A stretch of DNA of 64,000 nucleotides from Chamaea fasciata (GCA_029207755.1 JARCOQ010000003.1:46730971-46794970); one strand, 5' to 3'; positions 13,457 through 27,752 are shown, numbered from the stretch's first letter. Numbers and translations are program-made. Notes: generated by a model not told the origin, from the sequence alone.

Positions 13457-16400
13457 CATTTGACAGAAATGTCCCTGACAAGGAGCCACAAGCACCAAAA
13501 AAACGTGTTTCCTTGGCATACTCCAATTTGCCAAACATTTATTTTTTAATATTTTTATTTCACTTCTTTAAAAAAATTGATTTATGAGCTGTAAAAGTCA
13601 TTTAAACATACCTGAATTCTCCTTCTGAGACACAGCTGACATAAGAAAGAAAGTGGCACGGTGTCATTAAGCACTATGCCAACAAGAGACAGGAGAGATA
13701 AGAACTTGAGGTGAGGGTCAGTGTCAGCTCAGCCTTTACAAGTCAGCAAGCAATTCTGTGGATCAGCTTGTTGCTGTGGTACATTTTAGTTAGGAAAATG
13801 CTTTCATGCTACAATGCTTAATGAGTATTCCAGACATATTTCTACTGCCATAAAAACACACCTTTAATACAGGATTCAAACAGATAATGATAATAATGAC
13901 CCTTTTGCTAGAAAAGATGCCTTTAATCTTAAGGTACCTTCTTTGAAGGAGGAAAATTAATGCACAAATCCAAATAAAATTTCTCTTTACAAGATGCAAC
14001 TCCTTATGAAAAAACATACAGATGGGATAAACTACTACCACACAGTTAGTATCATCTCCCAGACACAAACCCATCTCACACATCTCTGTCCAACCAGTCA
14101 GTGACCGAAGGAAACGAGCTATACAGATTTCCTTTGCCAGCTACCAATTACCTGTAACAAAGGTTCAGAAGGAGACTAGAAAATAAAAACTCTTTAAAAA
14201 TTTTCTTGGGTAGCAATGTTAAACTACAGGCCAAACTGCCAAACTCTTCCTCAGTTAAAGCATGAGATAGGAGGAAATGGTAAGGGAAATATGAGTACTA
14301 ATATCAGAAGCCTCAATTGCATAAGATTCAGAGATCGGTGCATAAAATATACCCTCCATTCAAAAGGAAAATGGTGTGAATTGCATTTCTTAAAGTTGAC
14401 AGAGCATGGCTTAGAGCCTTTAGAATGCTACTACTCTCAAACTAAACATAGCTGCCTCACATTTGGTTCAGACTAAGCCATTGTCACAGTTTAGTTTATT
14501 TAGACTATCGTCACAGCCAGACACAGGGCAGTGTTTTTCCCTGTGAAATGGCACAGAAAGCAGTGAGGTAGCACACACAGACACTACACATAGCCTTCCC
14601 GGTATAATCCTACCTGGAACGTCCTTAATACATGATGTTGGGGTTCACATCTTACCCTGAGTTTCACTGACCTCACAGACATTTTCTCTATTTTGCAGGT
14701 TGATTTTCCAACCCTTGCCTTGCCAAAGCTTGGACAAGTTTTGTTCATCTACATTTAAGTTCCTGAAATCATCAGTAGAGATTATTTTAACCATCTGTGC
14801 ATTTTAACCACAAATCTTTAAGCGAAGCAAGGTAGTGTGGCATTCTTCTAAGGGAGAGAAGGTAACATTGCAGGTCCTGTTGGGTTTTGTCAACTCCTTT
14901 GACAACAGACTACAGAGAGATCAACAACAGCAATGTACTTTTAAAACATTTACACCCTCTGATAGGATATAAAAATCTCCATTCTACATTTGATTTATAC
15001 ACTTTATTAAACACAATCTACTCTTCAACCTCTGCACTAAAATTCAGTTGGAAAATGGGGTGGGTTTTCATCAAGAGATGAATCACCCACTCCTTTCCAA
15101 AATCAAGACCAACTTAAAGACTTGCTGTCTACAGCCTTATCACACTATTTAGTTTAATACTTATTATTGCACAGGTCTGGGGAAAAAAAAAATTCAGCTG
15201 TCAAGGGAAAAAAAAACTATCCCTCCCACCATCAGCCATGATCTATTTTAGCAGCCCATTAACACTTTGAGGACTATGATCACAAAAGATTTTCTTTCTT
15301 CAGTTCTTTAGAAAGACCTCTAGAAAACCAAGACACCACTTCCTTCAGTCCTCTTCAAGGCTCCCATCTACACTGCAGTGTTCAAGTAACTTTGTTCACC
15401 CCTTTTTTCCCAAATGTTTCTGTATTTCTGCTATCATGTAACTAAAGCCTCATGAAACTAAAGCATGTGGTTTATTTTATTCTGCAAACAGATTCTGTGA
15501 GGGACTTGTTCAGGAAGCTACAGATTCTCTAAGCCTAGAAATACATCTCTCATATGAAAAACACTTCATTCTGATGACAGGTTTATTCTCTGGCTCCTCA
15601 TATTAGGTTCTTTTTGCACAGTCTCTTCTTTCAAACAAGTTCAGCTATAGCAACTGGACAAAACTGGGTTTAGGCCGGACCTGGAAAATGCAGTGAGGGT
15701 ACAAAGACTACAAAGCTTTTGGCCCTTTTTTATGAAGGAATACACTTATGTTGGATTTGCTGACATCTGAATAGATTTCATCAGGCAATTAAGACATCTG
15801 CCTGTAAACCAATCCTTCTGAGTTCTCTTTTTAGCCCAACAGTCTTCTCTAGGGTGTGATTTCCCTCTGCTAAAGAGAACATCTACATTTGGCTGGAAAA
15901 AATCAAATCCCACAAAGTATCTGTTTATCCTCATTGACCATAAAGAGAATCTGAAAGCACTAAATCAACAGCACATCTATAGTAAACCAGGAGTCCCATC
16001 CGTGGCCTGCAGCATTCCAGCAACTCCAGCATCATTCTGCCCACTGAGTGTGGTCCAGCAGCTGGGTTGACTGAGTATATATAGTGGTTGGATCCCTAGT
16101 AAAACTTTTTTACATCATGTGTACTCTCCAACACATCCACCTGCATGTCTGTCTAGGTTTCCTCAGGCAAAAATCCAGTAGTCCTAAATTTATAACTCTG
16201 GAACGTACAACATGCTCAAAAGAACATCTTGTTTCAATCAGGGTTTCACACAGCCTTCATTTGGCAAAGGAGATGGGACACTAGACAGGAAGACAGAAAC
16301 AAGGAGAATCAGGTCCTTTTCATTCACACTAAAAGATCACAGCTCCCATTCAAGTCTATATACAAATCCCAACTCTTACACATGAAATAAAATTAAACAG

Positions 16401-19400
16401 AAAACCCACCGGTTGCTGTAAGAACTAGAGCAAGACCTTTCCTGTCCCATGAAGAAAGAGACAAGATTTCAAATGTATTTTCAATCCTAAAATGAAAGGA
16501 AAAGATCTTCACATTTCTCTTATGCAGAAATATAAAGTGGTTGGGAAAAAGTCTAAAATATTTTGGATTTGCCTACATCATTGTTAAGGTTCAAAGTCAA
16601 ATCACTAAAAACCAGGCTGGATTACTCAACAATTTTGAACCATTTGAATGAGCTAAAACAAAACAGTATTTCCTGCCATAATTTATGTTTGATGATTAAA
16701 AGTTGAGCTACACTTAGGTCTTTATTTGTGAGGCTGAGATGACTGTGTAGGGATGGAGAAAGCAAGTCATGCCCCAAACTGGTAAGATATCACTGAACAA
16801 ATGCATATTTATCAATTAATATGAAATTGAAAACAAATATTCACAAGAGACAGTGGCTACATGAAAGAACAGTAGAACATTGATAGAGATTATCTTCAAG
16901 GCATTTTATTCCTCACTGCACCCTAATCATACCTAAAAAAAAGAGATGTGATACTCTCCCGATTGAATTCAATAGGGTTTCTTCTGTGTTTCTAAATACT
17001 CCTCACATAACGGGTAATTCACATTTCCCAATAGGTCAAGAGATTTGCAAGGCTGACACCAAGATGGGTACTTTCGGTAAAAGTTTGCATGCACTGCATC
17101 AAATGCATAAAAGCAGAGGATTTATGGACGGGAGATGAGAAAACAGATCTGAGTGATATGCTGTATTTTGAAAAAATATAATCAGGGAAAGCCAAAGATT
17201 AAGAATTTCATTCAAAACAAAGCAAATATATTTTAGGTCTCTTGAAATTTGGAAGAGATTCTATCTCCCACCATCAGAATTCCTTTTACTTGGTATGGAA
17301 GTACAAATAGACCAAGGGCAGAGCAGAGCCTGAGAAAGATACATTTCAAGGAGTGGTCTTTTAGCCTTTTAAATCTTTCTGAGAAACACGTCTGTTGTCC
17401 ATATTAAGGTACAGAATTGCTTTGATTTTAGCAATAAATATGTTACAACATCTTCATAAGCAGAAAGCAAAAACTGATAAATTTTTGCTATGATTAAAGT
17501 ACCGCTGGACACCTTAGGAAGGTGCCAAATGTTAACTTCGCCCCTATAATTTCTCTCTGAACTGACAACTCATGAAGAACCTTACAAAGACAAATTGGAA
17601 GAAGAATTCCAATATCAGATTAAAAATGTAGGGAAGAATTTAAAGCTCTAAAATTAGGAGAGCAGCAAAAAGACAGACAAAAACAAAGAAGCAGAGAATG
17701 GAATTAAAGAGCTGGAGGAGCAATAGCAGCAGCTGGGTGAAGGGGTGGAAAAAGAAGAATTGGTGCTTGAGAGTGAAGTCATAAAAGTAAGGGGGTAGGT
17801 GTGGGAAAGAAGTGAGCAAGAACCTTAAGGAAGGAGAAAAATAAGGGAGAAAGGAGACAGCATATATTTTAAACTCTTCAAACATTTGAAGAAGCCTCAC
17901 ATTTTTACCATCTGGCAGCATATGCAGTTTATTATGAAGTGCTGGAATGTGGTGCAGGGAGAACTGTTTCATGAGCTCATCAGAACTGGATAACTGGCCT
18001 GTAGTTATCTTCTGTAAAGTGGGAGAAGACCCAGTGATGAGTTGGAGGATCATGTCTAATCCCATCAACAGTAAAAATTAAAAATGGGTTCAAACCAGAG
18101 TCAAAAATTCATGCTGATGCAAACGACTCTGCTCAGCAAATTCTCCTACCTCTAAATAATGCATCACACAAGCATTTTGGCCAAATAACATTTTCCAGGA
18201 AGAGTGCTATCTGTTAGTCATCATCGTGTTGTATGGAGTGCACTAAGCCTGAAACAAAATGTCTGATCTATCTCTATTTCAGGGACAATTTCATGCAATA
18301 ATTCTTCTGCTTTTAAGTTCTCAATGTTGCTAAAGATCAAACTCAAAATAGAAAAAAAAAAATCCCTGTTCTTACAATTCAATTTTAGCTGTCTTTTTGC
18401 AGCCAGACACACCTGGCAGTAATACTTGGGAGCAGAAGTTGCCTCAATTAAACCTGAGCATACTTCACAGGTCTTCAAGGCCAGTTTCCCGTATCAAACT
18501 TGAATTCGTATTTTTATTTACTCTAACTCACCAGCACCTATACACACTCACAAATTTCAAATCCTACTGGAAAGCATATGGTGCTTTCTGTTCAGGGTGA
18601 TTGGAGTCATGTCATGGAACAAAACACTCTGATGAACAGACACCTGTTTCGAACATTCCTCTTTGCTTATAGGCATTAATCTGCTGAAGATATGCCATGT
18701 CATATAACCAAAGGCATAAGAATGGTCTTACACAGGTAAAGTTATGCTAAAATTGTGTTCAGACTCCTAATTATCTCTAATGCTGTAAGCAGCCTTCATC
18801 TATCTGACTTAACGAAAGACAGATACAAACTATATGGAGGCACAACAAAAGAGGAGAAGAATACACCCTGGGCATCAAGACTTCCATGGGTATACCCGTA
18901 GGCAGGGACAGATCAACCAAAAAAAACTGGTACTAAAACTAGAGAGGAAGAAAGAGACAGTTTGTTATCTAACAAAACATGTTGAAAGAAATATACCTAC
19001 TTTCCTGAAGGACGTATTCCAAATGTTTTATAAAAGAGCATGGTATAATTAGTTAAGTACCAGAATCAAATAACAAGCCATACTAAAGACTGGGACTTTT
19101 TTTTTTAAATTCTGCAACTGTAGTTTGCCATACTATCTGTGTAGAAAATCAAGATTCTGTAGCGCAAAAAAATACAATTCTACTGTAGCTTTTTGGTAGG
19201 AATTAAGACCTAAAATCATAAACTGCAGTCAAGTTGTAGAAGTCATGTTTGCCTGCATTTGCATGAAGCCTGACAAAAGAGCTCAGAACTATGAATTCTT
19301 CAGTTTAACTTCAGCATCCAGCATTAACTGTTTCATGGTTAATCAAATATGCTCTGGCAAACCAGTCTCTCTCCTACATCCTCTCAGAATGGGAATGAGA

Positions 19401-22400
19401 ATGTGAAGAACAAGCCTCAGTTATTTCTACCTCCTATATATTATGATTTGACTTTGAAAACTTTATCAGCAGGAAGGATATGACATCCCACTACTCATTT
19501 TCATATTCAAAACTTTTAGTACAGAACTCAATTTCACATTTTAATCTGAAATGAATGAAAAACTGCAACTGCAGACCTTTCTGTCTTGAAGGGAATGCAT
19601 AAGACTCAGTTCTCAGTATTCAACACAGCATGTTCTCACAATGTGTATTTTTTCAGATATGTATCATTTTAAAAAAAGCTTTTTGTTTCCCAACTGCAAC
19701 TCAAAATTTTTACAACAACTATAAAAACATGCCATAATCCCTGACAAACGGGTGCCAGCAGCCACTTAGCAGCCTTGGCCAAATTCAGAAGAGCCTTACA
19801 AACCCACTGCAATCTTAGTATGACTGCAGAACAAATATAACTTTGACTCTAAATCATGTTGGAGGTGGTGTCAAAAATGATTGGAGAACTGAGGCAAATT
19901 TGGCAAGAACTGGACGTTTGTACTCATTGCAAATCACTTTGTATTCAGTCTTCAAACAAACACACGCCTGAGTGTGAGTTACAGTTTGAAGTGATCTGAC
20001 CATCATTCTCCAGGGCTCTCAAGGTAGATGAACACCATGTTTGCTCAAACGTCTCAGGGATCCCAAAAACAAAAGTAGTTCCGAAAACGAATTTTTAAAA
20101 ATTCCAGAAAGTAGAACATGTGCTTTAAATTCAGCTCTGCATTAACAGGAACATTCATACCTCTCTGTTTACTTGGCACTTGGTGTAGAGGATAAATCTA
20201 AAGCAAAAAATATCAGTCTCTGAATCTCATGCCAACAAGAACTGTGGGAAGACAGAGATGCCAGTTTGTGTTCTCCTAGGTATTCTAGGGATCCAGGGAC
20301 AAATTTTGCAGACTTTATGCATGCAAGTTACTTTATGCATACAAAACTGAAGGAGAGTTCCACTGGAAAAAAAAATAGGGTAAAGAACAAAGGATTTACT
20401 CAAGTAGAGTTCCTAATGCCTTCAAATAAGTATAAAATCCAGAAGCCTCTTCAAATACATAGTCACAATCCATTTCTTTAGAAGAGACTTTGTTAACAGG
20501 TGCTGTAAACAGATAATCTGAACATATCAGAAAATCTAGAATGAAGTTACAAATGGGCTAGACATAATATAAAGGTCACATTATGGGTCATGAAAATTTA
20601 GAGCCAGTTTAATCCCTGAACCTATTCTCCTGATTTTTCTGGAAGTCCACAGTTATTTAGATTCTACAGCATCTAACTATCGTGAACCTCTTCTAAGGGG
20701 CTCTGGGCTTTGACTCTTGAACACAAACCTGAGCTCACAAGATTTTACGACAAAAGTAATTTGCTGTAGTACCAAATTAGAGACAAACAATATTATATCT
20801 TCAACAAGAGACAGAACTTCACCTTCCCTGGAGAAACAGAGATTAGCTTCAAGCCTACACCATTCACTTAGATATCACAGAGGAACATTGTTTCTTAAAG
20901 ATAAAGTTTAATCACAGAAAGGTGCATCAAAGTGAAGTACACCATTTTGGAGTGGAGCGATGGTGAGGCTCAGATTAGCAGGAATTTTGAAGATTTGGAT
21001 ACCACAGGGGAACCAAATAAGTTTAAATATGTGTTATATGTGTAAGCAGAATGTGCTGATAACCAAATATAACAGTCTGACTTCAGATGTCAGTACAATG
21101 AAAGTCTAGAAACAGTATTAGGAGCCTGAAGTAGGTCCAGAGATCCTGAAAAGTTGCACCTCATTAACAACATTGAAAGTCACAGTGAATCCCTACTGAT
21201 TTACATCCTTGTTATTAAGGCATTATTCCATTTTATCAGGAATTTAATGCATTCTGCCGCATATACGAAAATAACATTTACTGTCTGAAAAGAAGAGATG
21301 GGAAAGGAGTAGAGGAAGCAAGCAAAAAAGTATCACGGTATATCTAGAGCGTTTATCTCCAGAGCTGAGACAACACAAAGCTGGAGATACACAGGAAAAC
21401 TCTATATTTGTAAAGCAACATCCACTTATCAGTAAATTAGAAAAAAATATAATTAGATATCAAAAAAATATCACCCTCAGGCATCACTTGTACTTTTATA
21501 AATTGCTATCTGCCTGTGTCCTACAGTAAAACTTGCCTAACAGAGCAGAGGGGTGAGAGCATCCCTTATCAAGTCTGCAATGGTTATGACAAAATTAATT
21601 TGTGATATTATCACAGTGGGGACAGAAGAAACTTCTACAACTTTGATGGTTCCCAAGAGATGGAACTCTATTTAGTAAAATGAGAAGATGTCATTTCCAT
21701 TCTGCCTAGCAGTGGACATTGCTCAGTGATAAAATCTGCCGAACAGAGCATGGGGTGCAGCACTGCTTATTAAAACAGATCAGTATTTCCCATAATAGGA
21801 AGCTCTTTCTAGTTTATAAAATTATACTGAATAAGCCAATGAACTAAAGGTACCAAATACCTGACATGTGCTAAAGACTTTTGTTTGAAAATATTTCAGA
21901 AAAACCAATAACTCCAAGAATCAAAAGAAAGAGAAAAGATTTATTACATTTGTTTTAATAAACAACTCCTGCATTTCAGAATAGAAATCAGTCTGAAACT
22001 TGGCCAGTCACAGAGGCCATTGTACTCTGAAATCCAATGGGCTGTATTAAGCACTCCTGCTCATAACCATGAATCTTTAGGAATTCAAACCAGAAACCTT
22101 CTCCTCTCGTTAGTTCTGTACCCTTTGGCACTCTGCTGATTGGAGCCATTTCTGCCACAGATCTCTTTCAGGACAATCAAACCTTGAAATTGCACAGACA
22201 CTAGAACATTCTCTATTTGAATAAGGACAAGAATTCTCAAACCTGTCTGTATTTCTGTATTCATATGAACAAGAAATGAGTATAGAAATAATGAATGCTT
22301 ATTCAGCAAGCACCTTGTCTTTGTCACATTACTGTTCCCTTCTATGAGGGGAAAAAAATTAAAGCTTAAAAAACCATTTTGAAATGCTACAATACACAAC

Positions 22401-22620
22401 GTTAAACATTGTAGTAACAGCAGCATCTCTCAAGACTTGCACTCTGATGTTTGACTTTTAGGCACCTTTGAAAAAACCAAACTGCAAACTCAAAGTATGA
22501 AAATTAAGTTACAGTATCAATGTAAGTATACAGAGAATGCCACATTGACACCCTGTAATTGTCTAGCTGTTGGAGCAAGGATTGTTGGAGGTCTACTATA
22601 GCTGCCATTTTGCAATAATT

Positions 22621-22669
22621 ACTATGACTACTAATACCTACTATGACTAATACCTACCTACTATGACTG
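22621..22669 (+). repeat. short minisatellite, about 2.5 units of 19-20 bases
   Basis: Units of the type ACTATGACTAATACCT, with small insertions of ACT or ACCT, are repeated head to tail and end in a partial ACTATGACT. Confidence 0.8.
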
Positions 22670-23097
22670 TGGAAATCAGAGATGACAACACTAAACTATT
22701 TCTTACATATTTGAATGCTATGTATTAGGGTAAGGGAAACAAGGAGGGGGGAATGAGGAAAAAGACAAGATATAGGTTGTAGGTGGTTGATCAAGCTGGG
22801 ATCAATGAAGCCCATGCACTACTATGCAAAATATAGTTTGTTTGATATTTACTGAGTTATCACTCAAGCACGTCCCTAGCAAATATTCTTCTATAAATGT
22901 AATTCTGTTATTTCTGCTAGTTACAGGAGGGAGCCGCTAGTGTTGGTGTTAATGATTATTGCCTAATTGTGCTTATTGAAACAAAGGTACTTACCTAAAG
23001 AGAAGAAGTCACGTTTCTGACAATGAGTTGTAACAAGCAAAATTAAAATCCTTGAAAACATAATACAATTTAATGATAAGATCTCCAGATTTTTGAG

Positions 23098-23548
23098 ATT
23101 GTTGAATCATTTAGGTTGGAATAGACCTTGAGATCATCAAATTCAACCATTAACCCAGCATTACCATGTCCCCCACTAAATCATGTTCCTAAGTGCGACT
23201 TCTACATGTCTTTTAAATACCTACAGGGGTATTTAGAGTTAACTACTTCCCTGGGCAGCCTGTTCCAATGCTTGATAACCCCTTAGGTGAAGAAATTTTT
23301 TTCTTCATATTCAGTCTATACCCACCCTGGTGCAACTGCAGAACTTTCTTCTCCTACTGCTTGTTACTCGGGCAAACCCAGATAACAACCTACACCTTTC
23401 TACAAACTCTTTCAGGCAGTTGTAGAGAGCAATGAGGTCTCCCCTGAGCCTCCTTTTTTCCAGGATAAACACCCTTGGCTCCTTCAGATGGTCCTTGCAA
23501 GACTTGTGCTTTAGGTCCTTTACCAAATTTGTTTCCCTTGCATTTAAT
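23098..23548 (-). mobile_element. CR1-Y-type LINE fragment (3' end)
   Basis: The block begins TTGAATCATTTAGGTTGG and continues through CTTCCCTGGGCAGCCTGTTC, AGTTGTAGAGAGCAATGAGG and TCTCCCCTGAGCCTCC to GACTTGTGCT. This is the antisense of the CR1-Y-like 3' region, so the element's sense strand is minus. A stop-free minus-strand stretch across it is not an intact reverse-transcriptase frame. Confidence 0.92.
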
Positions 23549-23806
23549 AGAATTTTAACATTATTCAATTAGAACAAAGAATGTCAGAATAAAAGAGCAC
23601 ACTATACAGTTTATATTGGGAAATCACTAAGGTCATAGACACTAAATCAATTTTAATTTATTCTCCACTGCTTTGGAGAGAACTCTTTTCCCTCTTTTTA
23701 ATCAGAATCACAGGTGAAAGTAAGTACTTTTATAAAAGTAGCAAATAACTTTAAGAATGCTCCCACTCTGCAACAAAGCAAGTCTGAACCATGTGATAAG
23801 AGGCAT

Positions 23807-23832
23807 AATGTAGGCCAGATCCTTTGACACTT
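23807..23832 (+). repeat. 26-base exact direct repeat, copy 1
   Basis: Starts AATGTAGGCCAGATCC and is identical over 26 bases to 24445-24470, 638 bases downstream. Confidence 0.95.
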
Positions 23833-24444
23833 GCAGCAGACATCACACACTTAGAAGTCTAATCCCTCATTCCTTTTCTAGTCACATGGGTCATTTGGAG
23901 AACAGGCCAGAAGCACAATATCGTTAAAACAAGGCTCTCCCTCACCAAAAAAAACAGCCAAACAGCCTAGTTTTTACACAAAGAAATATAGGGAAACATG
24001 CTTCCACCAGAATTAGCCCTTGCTGGTGAAGAGAAATGTGCTATTTCTCACATCTCTCTTGATCAGGTAGTTCAAGTCAAGATTCTTCCACCTTATTGCA
24101 GACAATGAAAAAGTGATAGAGGTAGGAAAATTATTAGACCTAAAAATCATGGTTAGAGTCCTGTTTAAAATGAATTTAAGACTTAAAACATTCTGAATGC
24201 AGGAAGGCATGGACACACACAGTTTCTTTGCCCATTTGTTCAGCTGAAACACCCTATTACTCTTCTGTATCAATTCCTCTATTTCCAGTTGACTCATCTT
24301 CTTTACTCTTTGACTCTTCCTTTGGTTCACAAAACTTTCTTTAAAGAAAATGCAACTTAGGGACAAGGAACATGAAAAAGGAAGGAGGAGTGCTATTTTC
24401 TGTGTATTGTTTTGAGGGTAATTTAGCTTTCTGGTTGATCCAGA

Positions 24445-24470
24445 AATGTAGGCCAGATCCTTTGACACTT
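24445..24470 (+). repeat. 26-base exact direct repeat, copy 2
   Basis: Identical to 23807-23832. The flanking sequence is not obviously similar, so this is a local duplication or two hits of an unrecognised element. Confidence 0.95.
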
Positions 24471-26932
24471 AACGATTTTATACATTTTCCTCCAATAAGC
24501 AGGTGGTTGTTACACCCATTACTTCTAATCTTATACGTAACATTTCTTTCCACAAAAGGCAAATACAAGGAATATGTGAGACTGCTCCATGAAACGAATA
24601 ATGTCAGTGGGGAAGAACAAAGACCATGCCTATGAGTCTAATGACAAGTTTCTTCTTTTCAGGGTAACAGTAATTTCCATTCCCTCACTAATTTTACTAG
24701 AAGGCAGTGTTCATGTACTTTTTCAGTTCATTTTTAGATATTGTTTTATAAACAGTAAATATCAACTCTTTCAAGTCAAATATTTTACTTTTTAACAACC
24801 ACTGTGTTCCACTCTTCATCAGCAATAATAGAACTCCTTACAGGTAAATTATCTTACAGGAAAGCAGAAGTTTCCTCTGCTCCCATTTATTTTCCTATCT
24901 CCAAAGCCAAAGCAAGCTGCAGGAAGCTACAGTTTGCATGTCTATAGAAAAAAACCAACAGTTGTGGATAGAGAAAGATGATAAAAAGTGGTTTTGACAA
25001 GGTAAAAATACATGAAGACTTATACAAGAATTTTTAATCAATTAAAGTATAAGGCAAACAGAATTACATGATGACATTCATTCTCACCCTCAAACAAAAT
25101 CGCCTGTAGCAAGTTACAACATGTTGCCCCCAGCTAACCACAAATATATTTTCAATCTTAAATCCACATTGAAACATAATTAGATGTTATAGATAGGCTT
25201 GATTAAAGTTACAGTTTCTGTTACGAACAAAGCTTTAACTGGGTCATCTATAGCTTAAGCAAGAGTTTAATCACAGCTTCTCTCTGCATTTAGAATAAAC
25301 AGTAGGATTTCATGAAATGCATCACTTCTTTAGATTGTTCTGCTATCTTAAGCATGTTCTGAAGACAGCTTGCCATTTTACCTGACATCAACACACCATT
25401 ACACATGATAAGCATAGAAATTCATATTTCAGAAAAGGATAAAATTTCTCCCTCAAGAAAGTCTCGTCCTTTTCCTTTCCTTTTTCCATTGCTTCCAAGA
25501 AAATGTGCGCTTTGGCATTTTGTGAAATTTTATTGAAACTGCAAGTCACCTTTTTTCCTAGTATATGCTCTTAGTGCATAAAAACAGCTCACAGACATGG
25601 AGAAGTGTTTTTAAAAACCTGGTTTGATATGCTCTGGACTAGGTCAGACACCTTTCTTTTTAACCAGTTACTTTCTATGGGGACTGCTGTATGTAACCAC
25701 AGAACAAACTGTCCCTACACTGTTACTCAGACTTCTAATGAGTACAGAAATGTAACACAGCACTTTTGAGCACTGTGAGGTTTGTACCCTGCAAACTTAC
25801 TCTAAACTGATTAATTATGAGAAGGACAGAGTATGTATAAAACCTTAAATAAGCAGAAGCCATTTATATCCATTAACCTAATGGATTAAAGAGGAAAAAG
25901 AAATCCTTGTCCCAGGACAAGAAAGCTAAACAGCACCAAGATTATTTGGTAAAATATTTAGCATTTAGCCTATTTGCTCTGGTGTGCTGTGGCTTTGTTC
26001 CAATCTTCTGTCTCAAAATGCTGCTCTGCCTTACAGCATTCAAGGACACAATTCTCAAAAATCAACAGAAACGGCTGCCTTTGAAGTCAGCAAAATCCAG
26101 CTTTAAAGGTTTATAAGAATGCTGATGCAAGTGGCCATTTTGAATGTATGAAGTCTTCTAATTTTCAACACCCAAAATGTAAGCTTTTTTCAATAAAGAA
26201 CATATTTCATTAGCATTCAGTGACTTGTGCTGAACTATACATGACTGCAAAGCATAAGACTTGAACTACACAATCTACAAACAAAAAAGAATTCTGGTTA
26301 ATAAGCTACCACCAACAAATTTCCAGAAGAACTACTATCATCATCTTGATTGCATTTTTATTGCTTTATTTTCTATGGGAATTTTAGAGATACTTGAACT
26401 CTGCAAGATTATTTGATTACATAAAAAGGACACTAGCTGTGCCAAGCTCAAAGGAATATATTCTTCCCAGCAACATACTTTTTGTCCTAACAAGCAGCAC
26501 TGGACATTTTACTCATTTTACTAAAACTCTGCAGTGGTCTCATTTACATAATTGCATAATTATTGCAAAGCACGCATGAGTCTCTTGGGATTGTTTTCTT
26601 TTTAAAATCAGTCTTAAAAAGCATTAGAGATTGCACCTATATTAAACTACTTCTTCATAAAAGTATGTCTTGCCATGTAGAAGTATTTAAAATGCTAGAT
26701 CTATGCACCTGGTCAAAAATTACTAGTTACTGTTAAAGCCTGTTTTTTAATCATTGCTTTTCATTTACTTAGAACTGTAACATCCCTTTCTTACATTCCT
26801 TCCTTCCATCAGCAGTAGAGAAAATCTTTGCCTCCTCTAAAGGCAGTCTTGATGACCATCTAGATTCAGAGGCACACCCCTCAATTTCTAAGTTGGACAA
26901 GTAAAAAACAAATAGGTTTTATGTAACAGTGG

Positions 26933-27747
26933 TGTCTTGGTTTGGGAAAACAGGTATCTGCCAGGCAATTTAAAAAAAAAGAAAAAAAGCAACTGCAGTT
27001 TCCTTTGGGATGGAGCCTGTAAACCCCGCCCCCCCCTTTTTTTTCCTTTTTTCAATTATAAATTACAATCAGAGGCTCTTAGGCAAAGATTTGGAAAATA
27101 GGAATAGTAGTTCTTTACTAGTATGTATTACAAAGCAAACAAACACAAAAAAAACCCCACCAAACAACTACAGCATTAATAATAAACGAAAACAGTACCA
27201 AGAACCTTGAGGGCTTTGTTTCACAAAACCCAGGGCAGTTTGGTTTCGGTGCCCCTGCAGGATCCTCAGAGCACCAAGCTGAAACAGTGGAAAAGTCCCA
27301 GGCTGGTAGCTGGGATGGCAGGGTGTCCCGGCAGGCAGGGGCAGGATGTCCCGGCAGCGCAGGGGGTGCAGGGTCACGCTGTAGCAAGAGGAGCAGCGCC
27401 GAAGAAGCCGAAGGCGAGACAGGGCCGGCCCAGCTTCCGCGGGTGGCAGAGGAAACTCAGGATTCAGGACGAACCAGTGATAGTAGATTTCCCAGGACTG
27501 AATCCCTTTGGCCACAGTGAAACTCTTCCAGCCAGCAACAGCCGTTCTCTCTCTCCCTGAACGACGGAAAAAGAAGAGCCCGCAGCTGCCTCAAGCTCTG
27601 TCTTTTACCTGCGTTATCTCCCCCTTCCACCTTTGTCCACCTCTTTGTTTCAGTTAAGTACTCTCAAGTATCCAACACTTGGTCTCCTTGGTAACTTATG
27701 GAGAAAAAATTCTTTAGAGAAAGAAGGAGCAAACCTAACCCCCAACA
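26933..27747. mobile_element. probable solo LTR of an avian endogenous retrovirus (about 0.8 kb)
   Basis: The left end TGTCTTGGTTTGGGAAAACAG, followed by a CAGGTATCTGCCAGG-like stretch, TGTAAACCCC, and AGGCTCTTAGGCAAAGAT with AGTTCTTTACTAG, matches an LTR family I recognise from songbirds. The proposed right end is CCCCCAACA at 27747. AGTGG occurs immediately outside both ends (26928-26932 and 27748-27752), as expected for a 5-bp target duplication. The 3' half (27.24-27.58 kb) is unusually GC- and CpG-rich for this intron. The left end is well supported. The right end rests on the duplication and the terminal CA only. Overlapping 77-117 codon frames inside it are composition artefacts. Confidence 0.75.
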
Positions 27748-27752
27748 AGTGG

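Larger units (their letters stand above)
11151..23097. other. intronic sequence, no gene
   Basis: About 12 kb of AT-rich sequence without a recognised gene or large mobile element. It contains the A39 run at 13126-13164, a perfect hairpin at 13423-13456, a minus-strand open frame at 17640-18068 (see findings) and a minisatellite at 22621-22669. Confidence 0.55.
23549..26932. other. intronic sequence, no gene
   Basis: AT-rich. It contains an exact 26-base direct repeat at 23807-23832 and 24445-24470. Several open frames of 65-150 codons near 24.0-24.8 kb overlap on both strands and look like chance. Confidence 0.55.

Noticed and set aside
27118..27560. Overlapping frames of 77-117 codons on both strands
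   Set aside because: Inside the GC-rich half of an LTR; no domain, and both strands are open at once.
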